Assembly: GCF_007830335.1 (NCBI RefSeq)
Contig: NZ_VLKU01000004.1
Location: 1-64,000 of the forward strand
Direction of reading: 5' to 3'
Length of the DNA: 64,000 nt
From: Paracoccus sulfuroxidans
GTDB taxonomy: Bacteria; Pseudomonadota; Alphaproteobacteria; Rhodobacterales; Rhodobacteraceae
The notes under the pieces are model-generated. The model was given only the letters and a program-made list of their open reading frames with translations. It was not told where the DNA came from and ran no database searches. Both the position numbers and the translations under genes were made by a program. Below, piece by piece: positions 34,221 through 41,529 of the stretch; the first letter of the stretch is position 1, and every line of letters begins with the position of its first letter.

Positions 34221-34780
34221 GACAGGTGCTCCGCCGCCAATGCGCCCTGCAACTGCTGCAGATCCGCAGCCGAAAGCCCGGCGGCGGCCAGAACCAGCGC
34301 CGCGAAACTGGCCGGAGCGGTGCCGGGCGCGCTGATGATGCCGCGATCCTCGATCGCGCGGGGGCTGGTCTGGTAATGAGCCTCGCCCGCATAGGCGGGG
34401 ACATGACCCTTCAGAAACTCGACCGAATTCGAGGTATGGGCGACATCCTGCAAGAGCCCGGCCCGCGCCAGCGCCAGCGTGCCGCCGCAGATCGCGGCAA
34501 CGGTCTGGCCGCGATCATGCGCCGCCTTCAACTGATTTGAGATGTCAGGGGCGGCTGCGGTTTCCCAGATCGTGCCGCCGCAGATGACGATGACCTCATC
34601 GCCCTGCGGCTGGAAGGGGGCCAGATTGCAGGCCGTCAGCCCGCCCATCGAGGTGACATTGCCGCCATCGGGCGAGGTCAGCCGGACGTCTACGCCGAAC
34701 CAAGCGCGCCCGGGGGCCGAGATCAGGCTGGTCTCCCAATCGGCAAAACCCTCGGTCAGCAGGATCAGAACTGGGCGCAT
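34217..34780 (-). CDS. DJ-1/PfpI family protein
   Basis: The 187-residue product has the DJ-1/PfpI fold. VAAICGGTLALARAGLL (residues about 94-110) contains the nucleophile-elbow Cys, preceded by VIVICGGTIWET and followed by SNSVEFLKGHVP. Such proteins include proteases, deglycases and chaperones; the exact role here is unknown. It is upstream of, and overlaps, the FAD monooxygenase gene, which suggests an operon of two genes and possibly a link to reactive-compound handling. Confidence 0.75.
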   Translation of the reverse strand: MRPVLILLTEGFADWETSLISAPGRAWFGVDVRLTSPDGGNVTSMGGLTACNLAPFQPQGDEVIVICGGTIWETAAAPDISNQLKAAHDRGQTVAAICGGTLALARAGLLQDVAHTSNSVEFLKGHVPAYAGEAHYQTSPRAIEDRGIISAPGTAPASFAALVLAAAGLSAADLQQLQGALAAEHLS

Positions 34781-34803
34781 CTGACGTTCCCTTTCGGAAT
34801 GCG

Positions 34804-34826
34804 AAGGCCGCCCGACAGGCGGCCTT
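34804..34826 (-). terminator. Terminator-like hairpin after dksA
   Basis: AAGGCCGCC (34804-34812) pairs with GGCGGCCTT (34818-34826) around a 5-base loop. It follows the dksA stop on the minus strand; the T run is short, so the strength is uncertain. Confidence 0.6.
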
Positions 34827-34847
34827 TCAAGCGTCTGGCAAAGGGGA

Positions 34848-35270
34848 TCAGTCGTCGCGGTGCACGCGCTCGCGGCGTTCGTGCTTTTCCTGCGCTTCCA
34901 GCGTCATCGTGGCGATGGGGCGCGCGTCCAGCCGCTTGAGGCTGATGGGTTCGCCCGACATCTCGCAATAGCCGTATTCGCCGGTCTCGATCCGGCGCAG
35001 CGCCGAGTCGATCTTGCTGACCAGCTTGCGCTGACGGTCGCGGGTGCGCAGTTCCAGCGCGCGGTCGGTTTCCTCAGAGGCGCGGTCGGCCAGATCGGGG
35101 ACGTTGCGGGCGCTTTCCTGCAGGCCCTCCAGTGTCTCGGCGGACAGTTCCAGAAGCTCGTGCTTCCACGCGATCAGCTTGCGGCGAAAGTATTCCAGCT
35201 GACGCTCGTTCATGAAGGGTTCGTCTTCGGCTGGGCGATAGTCGTCGGGCAGGAAGGTCTGGGCTTTCAT
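34848..35270 (-). CDS. dksA: RNA polymerase-binding transcription factor DksA, cysteine-poor form
   Basis: The 140-residue product has the DksA layout: an N-terminal helix, a coiled-coil hairpin with the tip DLADRASEETDRA (residues 59-71, carrying the DxxDxA signature), and a C-terminal globule starting GYCEMSGEPISLKRLDARPI (residues 100-119). Classical DksA has four Zn-binding Cys; here only C102 remains, and the partner positions read S105 and TMTLEAQ. Cys-poor DksA is known in Rhodobacter-type alphaproteobacteria, where it still works in the stringent response with ppGpp by binding the RNA polymerase secondary channel. The length is close to the E. coli protein (151). Confidence 0.9.
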   Translation of the reverse strand: MKAQTFLPDDYRPAEDEPFMNERQLEYFRRKLIAWKHELLELSAETLEGLQESARNVPDLADRASEETDRALELRTRDRQRKLVSKIDSALRRIETGEYGYCEMSGEPISLKRLDARPIATMTLEAQEKHERRERVHRDD

Positions 35271-35430
35271 CGTTCCTCCGGTGTCCGGGCCACGAATACC
35301 CGGTCCTCGCGCACCATGTAGGCGATGATGGTCGGATTGTCACTAGGCCATTCCTAGTTCGATCGGCACAAACTTGCGCTGCCACCGGGGGGGCATTAGG
35401 TTCGCGCAGAGTTCCCGAAAGGATTGCCAG

Positions 35431-36276
35431 ATGCAGTTTTCCTCAACCGAGACCTATGTTGCGCCCCCCGACCTTGCCATGGCGGTGAACGCGGCGATCA
35501 CGCTTGAGCGGCCGCTTCTGGTCAAGGGTGAGCCCGGCACCGGCAAGACCGAACTGGCCCGGCAGGTGGCCGCCAGCCTGAATCTGCCGATGGTCGAATG
35601 GAACATCAAATCGACCACCCGTGCCCAGCAGGGGCTTTACGAATATGACGCGGTGTCGCGCCTGCGTGACAGCCAGCTGGGCGACGCGCGCGTGCATGAC
35701 ATCGGCAACTATATCCGCGAGGGCAAGCTGTGGCAGGCGTTCGAGGCCGATCACAAGGTCGTCCTGCTGATCGATGAGGTCGACAAGGCCGATATCGAGT
35801 TTCCGAACGACCTCTTGCAGGAACTCGACCGTATGGAGTTTCACGTCTATGAGACTGGCCAGACCATCCGCGCGCAGCACCGCCCCGTGGTCATCATCAC
35901 CTCGAACAACGAAAAAGAGCTGCCGGACGCCTTCCTGCGCCGCTGCTTCTTCCATTACATCCGCTTCCCCGATGCCGAGACGCTCAAGCGCATCGTCGAT
36001 GTGCATTACCCGGGCCTGAAGCCCGCGCTTCTGGACGAGGCGCTGCACCAGTTTACCGAATTGCGCGAGGTGCAGGGGCTGAAGAAAAAGCCCTCGACCA
36101 GCGAGCTGCTGGACTGGCTGAAGCTGATTCTGGCCGAGGATCTGTCGCCCGAGGACCTGAAGCGTCCGGCGGGCGAGATGCTGCCGAAGATGCACGGGGC
36201 GCTTTTGAAGAACGAACAGGACGTGTCGCTGTTCGAAAAGCTGGCCTTCATGGCGCGCCGCCAGCAGGGGCGCTAG
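35431..36276 (+). CDS. MoxR-type AAA+ ATPase
   Basis: The 281-residue protein has Walker A (GEPGTGKTEL, near residue 37), Walker B (VVLLIDEVDKADIEF, near 109), sensor-1-like IITSNNEKELPDAFLRR (near 154) and the C-terminal helical lid. MoxR ATPases act as chaperones that insert metals or cofactors and usually pair with a VWA-domain protein; none is next to this gene in the window. The ATG at 35431 is preceded by AAAGGA. The GNAT gene follows three bases after the stop. Confidence 0.85.
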   Translation: MQFSSTETYVAPPDLAMAVNAAITLERPLLVKGEPGTGKTELARQVAASLNLPMVEWNIKSTTRAQQGLYEYDAVSRLRDSQLGDARVHDIGNYIREGKLWQAFEADHKVVLLIDEVDKADIEFPNDLLQELDRMEFHVYETGQTIRAQHRPVVIITSNNEKELPDAFLRRCFFHYIRFPDAETLKRIVDVHYPGLKPALLDEALHQFTELREVQGLKKKPSTSELLDWLKLILAEDLSPEDLKRPAGEMLPKMHGALLKNEQDVSLFEKLAFMARRQQGR

Positions 36277-36279
36277 ATC

Positions 36280-36729
36280 ATGCAGATCCGCCCGCTGGAG
36301 CCCCGCGACCGCGCCGAATGGCAGCGGCTTTATCAGGGCTATCAGGCCTTTTACGGCTTCCACGACCGGCCCGAGGCCTTCTATGACGCCGCTTTCGCGC
36401 GGCTGATGTCGGGCGCGGCGCAGGATTTTCACGGGCTGGTCGCCGAGGCCGAGGGGCAGTTGATCGGCCTGACGCATTACGTCTTTCACCCGAACCTCTG
36501 GCGCGAGGAAGGCGTCTGCTATCTGCAGGATCTGTTCACCGATGCAGCCGCGCGGGGCAAGGGCGCGGGGCGCGCGCTGATCGAGGCGGTCTATGCCGCC
36601 GCCGACCGCGCGGGCGTGCCCAATGTCTATTGGCTGACCGCCGAGGACAATTATCCGGGCCGCGCGCTTTACGACCGGGTTGGGGTCAAATCGCCCTTCA
36701 TCCGCTATAACCGTCCGCCTCAGGCATGA
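36280..36729 (+). CDS. GNAT family N-acetyltransferase
   Basis: The 149-residue product has the GNAT fold with the acetyl-CoA pyrophosphate loop RGKGAGRALIEAVYAAAD (residues about 92-109) preceded by VCYLQDLFTDAAA and followed by the motif B region VPNVYWLTAEDN. The acceptor cannot be predicted. It starts three bases after the MoxR-type gene and probably shares its transcript, which ends at the terminator at 36,732. Confidence 0.85.
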   Translation: MQIRPLEPRDRAEWQRLYQGYQAFYGFHDRPEAFYDAAFARLMSGAAQDFHGLVAEAEGQLIGLTHYVFHPNLWREEGVCYLQDLFTDAAARGKGAGRALIEAVYAAADRAGVPNVYWLTAEDNYPGRALYDRVGVKSPFIRYNRPPQA

Positions 36730-36731
36730 AA

Positions 36732-36754
36732 AAAGCGGCCCCAGGGGCCGCTTT
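36732..36754. terminator. Bidirectional terminator between convergent genes
   Basis: AAAGCGGCCC (36732-36741) pairs with GGGCCGCTTT (36745-36754), a 10-bp stem with a 3-base loop. Flanking A and T runs allow function on both strands, for the GNAT gene and the transglycosylase. Confidence 0.85.
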
Positions 36755-36774
36755 CAAGGTGATCCGCTAGGGGA

Positions 36775-37275
36775 TCAGCGAAGCCCGGTTTCTTGCAGAA
36801 GGCCTTTGCGCTTGGCTTCATAGTAATAGCCCTTGGCGTACCAGCTGACGGCGGCGTCTTGATTGCCACCGGCGACCAGATAGGCGCCGCGCAGGTATTT
36901 CACTGCATATTTCAGGTTGGTTTCGGCATCCAGCAGTCCCTCGGGGGCGCCGCGATAGCCCATGCCACGCGCGGTGGCGGGCAGGATCTGCATCAGCCCG
37001 TAATAGGGGCCGTTGCGGGCGCCGGGACGGTGACGGGATTCGCGGATGACCACGCGGTGAACCAGTTCGGGCGGAACCTGATATTCAGCCGAGTATTTGT
37101 TGATCAGGCGGCGCAGTTCCGGCGTCTCGTTCGGGTGCAGACCGGCGGTCTGCGTCTGAGCGGCGGATTTGCGGGGCTCAACCAGATAGCGGCGGTCGGG
37201 ATCGACGGAGTTGTCGCCGCAGGCAGAAACAGCCAGCAGGCCACCGACAGCCAGCAGTCGGATCAAGGTTTTCAT
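36775..37275 (-). CDS. Lipoprotein lytic transglycosylase (SLT type)
   Basis: The 166-residue product starts with a lipoprotein signal (MKTLIRLLAVGGLLAVSACG, lipobox VSAC), so it should be anchored to a membrane. The SLT-like core has VIRESRHRPGARNGPYYGLM, where the Glu in RESRH is the likely catalytic acid, followed by QILPATARGMG and a YLRGAYLVAGGNQDAAVSWY helix. It would cleave peptidoglycan glycan strands. The ATG at 37275 is used; a GTG one codon upstream is an alternative. Its promoter region lies in the 122 bases before lpdA. Confidence 0.85.
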   Translation of the reverse strand: MKTLIRLLAVGGLLAVSACGDNSVDPDRRYLVEPRKSAAQTQTAGLHPNETPELRRLINKYSAEYQVPPELVHRVVIRESRHRPGARNGPYYGLMQILPATARGMGYRGAPEGLLDAETNLKYAVKYLRGAYLVAGGNQDAAVSWYAKGYYYEAKRKGLLQETGLR

Positions 37276-37344
37276 CACTGTCCTCGTTTTCCTTTGGAAA
37301 AATCCTTAAACCGGTTCGCGCGATCCAACCAAACCAAAACGAAA

Positions 37345-37366
37345 GGCCGCCCATGGAAGGGCGGCC
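37345..37366 (-). terminator. Terminator after lpdA
   Basis: GGCCGCCC (37345-37352) pairs with GGGCGGCC (37359-37366) around a 6-base loop. On the minus strand it is followed by TTTCGTTTT, a usable T-rich tail for the lpdA transcript. Confidence 0.7.
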
Positions 37367-37397
37367 AGTCGGCGAGATCTTGCCGGTTTTCAGCGGA

Positions 37398-38792
37398 TCA
37401 GGCGTGGATTGCGCCGTCTCCAAGGGCCAGAGCGGCCTCACGCACCGCTTCCGAGCAGGTCGGATGCGCGTGGCAGGTCAGCGCGATGTCCTGAGCCGAG
37501 GCCCCGAACTCCATCGCGACGCAGACCTCGTGAATCATCTCTCCGGCGTTCGGGCCGATGATGTGGCAGCCCAGAACCCGGTCGGTTTCCGCATCGGCGA
37601 TCATCTTGACGAAGCCGTCGGCCTGGAACAGGGCCTTGGCGCGGGCGTTGCCCATGAAGGGGAACTTGCCGACCTTGATCTTGCGGCCGGTGGCCTTCGC
37701 GGCCTCCTCGGTCAGGCCGACCGAGGCGACTTCGGGCGTCGTATAGATCACGCCGGGGATGACGTCATAATTCACATGACCATGCTTGCCGGCGATGACT
37801 TCGGCGGCGGCCATGCCTTCATCCTCGGCCTTGTGGGCCAGCATCGGGCCGGGCACCGCGTCGCCGATGGCATAGACGCCGGGCACATTGGACTGCCAGT
37901 GCTTGTCGACCTGCACGAAGCCGCGGTCGGTCATCTGCACGCCCAGCTTGTCCAGGCCCAGCCCGTCGACATAGGGGCGACGGCCGGTGGCGACCAGCAC
38001 GACATCGGCCTTGATCTCATGCTCGCTGTCGTCCTTGCGCAGCTTGTATTCGACCTCGGCCTTGCCGCCCTTGACCTCGACCTCCGAGACTGCAGCGCCC
38101 AGAACGAACTTCAGGCCCTGCTTGGCCAGGATCTTCTGGAACTGTTTTTGCACCTCGCCGTCCATGCCGGGGGTGATGGCGTCCAGATATTCGACCACCG
38201 TGACCTCGGCCCCAAGGCGCGCATAGACCGAGCCAAGCTCAAGCCCGATCACGCCCGCACCGATGACGACCATCGAGCCCGGGACCTTCTTCAGCGCCAG
38301 CGCGCCGGTGGAATCGACGACGACGCCCGCATCATTGTCGACCGTCACACCCTTCAGCGCCGAAGGGACCGAGCCGGTGGCGATGACGATGTTCTTGGTG
38401 TCATAGGTGGTGTCGCCGACCTTGACCTTGCCGGGGGCCTCGATCGTGGCCCAGCCCTTCAGCCAGTCGATCTTGTTCTTCTTGAACAGGAATTCGATGC
38501 CTTTGGTATTGCCGGTGACGGTCTCGGCCTTGTAGCCCAGCATCTTCGCCCAATCGACCTTCACCTCGGGGGTGATCAGGCCCATCTTGGCGAAATTCTC
38601 ATGCGTTTCGTGCAGCATGTGGCTGGCGTGCAGAAGAGCCTTGGACGGGATGCAGCCGACGTTCAGGCAGGTGCCGCCCAGCGTCTCGCGGCCTTCGACG
38701 CACGCAACCTTCAGGCCAAGCTGGGCCGCGCGGATCGCGCAGACATAGCCGCCGGGACCGGCGCCGATGACGATGAGATCGTAGGTGGACAT
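37398..38792 (-). CDS. lpdA: Dihydrolipoamide dehydrogenase (E3)
   Basis: The 464-residue flavoprotein reoxidises the lipoyl groups of 2-oxoacid dehydrogenases with NAD+. It has the FAD motif [15 protein letters not shown] (residues 6-20), the redox disulfide [13 protein letters not shown] (near 39), the NAD motif [18 protein letters not shown], and the C-terminal catalytic His-Glu in [14 protein letters not shown]. It lies 1.2 kb beyond sucB on the same strand and probably serves the 2-oxoglutarate dehydrogenase complex. Three unrelated small genes lie in between. Confidence 0.95.
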   Translation of the reverse strand: MSTYDLIVIGAGPGGYVCAIRAAQLGLKVACVEGRETLGGTCLNVGCIPSKALLHASHMLHETHENFAKMGLITPEVKVDWAKMLGYKAETVTGNTKGIEFLFKKNKIDWLKGWATIEAPGKVKVGDTTYDTKNIVIATGSVPSALKGVTVDNDAGVVVDSTGALALKKVPGSMVVIGAGVIGLELGSVYARLGAEVTVVEYLDAITPGMDGEVQKQFQKILAKQGLKFVLGAAVSEVEVKGGKAEVEYKLRKDDSEHEIKADVVLVATGRRPYVDGLGLDKLGVQMTDRGFVQVDKHWQSNVPGVYAIGDAVPGPMLAHKAEDEGMAAAEVIAGKHGHVNYDVIPGVIYTTPEVASVGLTEEAAKATGRKIKVGKFPFMGNARAKALFQADGFVKMIADAETDRVLGCHIIGPNAGEMIHEVCVAMEFGASAQDIALTCHAHPTCSEAVREAALALGDGAIHA

Positions 38793-38841
38793 TCAAACTC
38801 TCCTTGAGGTGTGCAACCGACGGCAGGTCGGCGGTGGCTGG

Positions 38842-39231
38842 TCAGAGCAAGGCGATGAGGATCATCGCAACGGTTGAAAAAAAGCCCACGCCCCAGATCA
38901 GCGATCGCCAGGGCGACAGGCCGAAGGCATAGGCGGGGATGTAGAGAATGCGGGCCAGCAGATAGAGCCACGAGAAGAACACCGTCCACACATTGGTGGC
39001 GTCGCTCATCGTGACCAGAACAACCGCAATCGTGAAAAGAACCAGCCCTTCGAAATGGTTGTTGACCGCCCGGCGCAGCCGGCCGGTCAGGGGCGAGAAT
39101 TCGGGCTGGGTGTCACGCGCGCTGGCGTTCCACTTTGCGCCGACATCGCGGTTCATCACAGCCCCGGCCAGCATGATCTGCGTGGCCTGAAGCAGGGCGG
39201 CAAGGCCAAGGGCGGTGAGTTCAGCAGACAT
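38842..39231 (-). CDS. MAPEG-like membrane protein
   Basis: The 129-residue product has about four hydrophobic segments and a loop with EFSPLTGRLRRAVNNHFEGL (residues about 44-63), in the style of MAPEG-family proteins (membrane-associated enzymes of eicosanoid and glutathione metabolism). The bacterial members have unknown function. The ATG at 39229-39231 shares one base with the TGA of the upstream gene, so translation is coupled. It lies 50 bases before lpdA. Confidence 0.65.
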   Translation of the reverse strand: MSAELTALGLAALLQATQIMLAGAVMNRDVGAKWNASARDTQPEFSPLTGRLRRAVNNHFEGLVLFTIAVVLVTMSDATNVWTVFFSWLYLLARILYIPAYAFGLSPWRSLIWGVGFFSTVAMILIALL

Positions 39232-39488
39232 CAAGCGGTCTCAAGCACGTGCGAGCGGGTGCCCGTCACCCCGGCCTGACTGTTGAAGACGCCCGCCGCG
39301 CCCTGCAGATAGGCGGTCGCGGCCTTGACGTCGCTGACCTGATAAAGGGCCCAGACGCCATGCCCGGTTTCGCGCCACAGTTGCAGCAGGCTCAGCCCGT
39401 TGTTGCCCCGATCCTCGGCATCGGCGTCGAAGGCCGATTTGAAGCGGGCGTAATCGGCGGTCTCATAGTGAACGAGCATTTGGGTCAT
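39231..39488 (-). CDS. Small conserved hypothetical protein, ABM/ferredoxin-fold-like
   Basis: The 85-residue product starts MTQMLVHYETADYARFKSAF and has the alternating beta-alpha pattern of small alpha/beta-barrel (ABM-like) proteins, with LSLLQLWRETGHGVWALYQV in the middle. No active-site residue is recognised. It is in the small gene group between sucB and lpdA on the same strand. Its stop overlaps the ATG of the MAPEG-like gene. Confidence 0.55.
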   Translation of the reverse strand: MTQMLVHYETADYARFKSAFDADAEDRGNNGLSLLQLWRETGHGVWALYQVSDVKAATAYLQGAAGVFNSQAGVTGTRSHVLETA

Positions 39489-39492
39489 GGCG

Positions 39493-39921
39493 TTACTCCT
39501 TTAACATGGCGGCGTGAATGGTCTGGAAATCTGCCGCAGAAATTTCAAACAAGCCACGGCGGGCAAGCATGCCCCAGTTGCCGCGGGTAAACTCCAGCCT
39601 ATCTGCTAAACGGGCGATGGGCGTTTCGGTTGCCTTGCCCCAATCGACATCACGCCGCCAGCCGGTCATGCCCGGGGCCATTTCGGCCTGATAGGGCTGA
39701 CCCTCGCGGATGCGACCGATCGCGGTGAAGGCCTTCAGGGGCGCGCCATCCGGAAAGCTGACCTTCGGCGAATAGAAGATCAGCCAATGCCCGGGCAGCA
39801 CGCGCCGGAGGGGCGCCTCTTTCCCGTGGTTCAGCATCGCAAACCCGCCTGCGACACCGCGCATCACGTGCTCGCGTGAGACGGTGCCGATCCAGTGGCG
39901 GGGCTCAACGCTGTCGGGCAT
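39493..39921 (-). CDS. EVE-domain (UPF0310-like) protein
   Basis: The 142-residue protein has the PUA-like EVE outline: HWIGTVSREHVMRGVAGGFA at the start, HWLIFYSPKVSF in the middle, and TAIGRIREGQPYQ followed by a Trp-rich FTRGNWGMLARRGLFEI. EVE proteins are thought to bind modified nucleobases in DNA or RNA. It lies between sucB and the two small genes, with 54 bases to sucB. The reason for its place near the TCA genes is unclear. Confidence 0.75.
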   Translation of the reverse strand: MPDSVEPRHWIGTVSREHVMRGVAGGFAMLNHGKEAPLRRVLPGHWLIFYSPKVSFPDGAPLKAFTAIGRIREGQPYQAEMAPGMTGWRRDVDWGKATETPIARLADRLEFTRGNWGMLARRGLFEISAADFQTIHAAMLKE

Positions 39922-39975
39922 GAGAGGCTCCCTGTTCGCAGGGCGCGCGGCCGAAAGGGTCGCGCGCCATCCGGA

Positions 39976-41526
39976 TCACAGATCCATCAACAGACGGCGC
40001 GGATCCTCAAGCGCTTCCTTGACGCGCACGAGGAAGGTCACGGCGCCCTTGCCGTCGACGATGCGGTGGTCATAGCTCAGCGCCAGATACATCATCGGGC
40101 GGATGACGATCTGGCCATTCTCGACCACCGGGCGGTCCTGGATCTTGTGCATGCCAAGGATCCCCGACTGCGGCGGGTTCAGAATGGGCGAGGACATCAG
40201 CGAGCCATAGACGCCACCGTTCGAGATGGTGAAGGTGCCGCCCTGCATTTCCGCCATGGTCAGCTTGCCGTCGCGGGCGCGCAGACCCAGTTCGGCGATT
40301 TCCTTCTCGATCTGGGCGAAGCTTTTCAGATCGGCGTCGCGCACGACCGGAACGACCAGACCCGAGGGCGTGCCCACGGCGACGCCCATGTTGACGTAAT
40401 GCTTGTAGACCACGTCGCCGCCGTCGATCTCGGCGTTGACCTCGGGCACTTCCTTCAGCGCGTGGCAGCAGGCCTTCACGAAGAAGGACATGAAGCCCAG
40501 CTTCACTTTGTGCTTCTTCTCGAACTGGTCCTTGTAGGTGTTGCGCAGGCCCATGATGCCCGACATGTCCACCTCGTTATAGGTGGTCAGCATGGCGGCG
40601 GTGTTCTGCGCGTCCTTCAGGCGGCGGGCGATGGTCGCACGCAGGCGGGTCATCTTGACGCGCTCTTCCCGGGCGGCGTCCTGCGCCGACGAGGGCTGGC
40701 GCGGCGCTGCGGCCGGGGCCGGAGCCGCCGAGGCTGCGGCAGCCGGGGCCGAACCGGCGCGGGCCACGTCTTCCTTCATCACACGGCCGTCGCGGCCGGT
40801 GCCGGTGACCGCATCGCGGTTGATGCCGGCTTCGGCCATGGCTTTCTTGGCCGAGGGTGCGTCCTCGACATCGCTGCGACCGGCGGTGGCCGCCGGGGCT
40901 GCAGCAGCGGCAGGGGCGGCGGCAGCAGCCGGAGCAGCCGCAGGCGCGAGCGTGGGGGCAGCGCCCGCCGCACCTTCGGTGATGATGGCCAGTTTCGCAT
41001 TCGCGTCGACCGTGGTGCCTTCGGGGGCGAAGATCTCGCTCAACACGCCCGCTGCCGGAGCCGGAACCTCGACCGAGACCTTGTCGGTCTCAAGCTCGCA
41101 CAGCATTTCGTCCTGCTGGACGCTGTCGCCGACTTTCTTGAACCAGGTCGCGACGGTCGCTTCGGTCACGCTTTCGCCCAGGGTGGGCACCATCACATCG
41201 ACGGGTTTTCCGCTCATAGTCACTGTTCCTTCACTGGGCTTGGCGCCCGATTTCTCTTTGGGCAGCATTTCTTCGGGACCGGCGTTCCCCTCTTCCATGA
41301 TCTGCGCGATCAGGGCGTTGGGGGCGACGGTGGTCCCTTCCGGGGCGATGATTTCGGCCAGTCGACCGGTTACGGGCGAGGGGACCTCGACCGTCACCTT
41401 GTCGGTTTCAAGTTCGCACAGCATTTCATCCGTCGCGACATGGTCACCCGGTTTCTTGAACCAGGTGGCCACAGTCGCTTCAGAGACCGATTCCCCCAAA
41501 GCGGGGACGCGTACTTCGACAGCCAT
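39976..41526 (-). CDS. sucB: Dihydrolipoyl succinyltransferase (E2 of 2-oxoglutarate dehydrogenase), two lipoyl domains
   Basis: The 516-residue protein carries two lipoyl domains, with lipoylated lysines expected at K43 ([11 protein letters not shown]) and K149 ([11 protein letters not shown]). These are joined by Ala/Pro-rich linkers to a peripheral-subunit-binding domain ([20 protein letters not shown]) and a catalytic core ending [15 protein letters not shown], with the active His. It transfers succinyl groups from E1 to CoA. OdhB of E. coli has one lipoyl domain; two are seen here. It follows sucA, with only three bases between their codons. Confidence 0.95.
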   Translation of the reverse strand: MAVEVRVPALGESVSEATVATWFKKPGDHVATDEMLCELETDKVTVEVPSPVTGRLAEIIAPEGTTVAPNALIAQIMEEGNAGPEEMLPKEKSGAKPSEGTVTMSGKPVDVMVPTLGESVTEATVATWFKKVGDSVQQDEMLCELETDKVSVEVPAPAAGVLSEIFAPEGTTVDANAKLAIITEGAAGAAPTLAPAAAPAAAAAPAAAAAPAATAGRSDVEDAPSAKKAMAEAGINRDAVTGTGRDGRVMKEDVARAGSAPAAAASAAPAPAAAPRQPSSAQDAAREERVKMTRLRATIARRLKDAQNTAAMLTTYNEVDMSGIMGLRNTYKDQFEKKHKVKLGFMSFFVKACCHALKEVPEVNAEIDGGDVVYKHYVNMGVAVGTPSGLVVPVVRDADLKSFAQIEKEIAELGLRARDGKLTMAEMQGGTFTISNGGVYGSLMSSPILNPPQSGILGMHKIQDRPVVENGQIVIRPMMYLALSYDHRIVDGKGAVTFLVRVKEALEDPRRLLMDL

Positions 41527-41529
41527 ATG

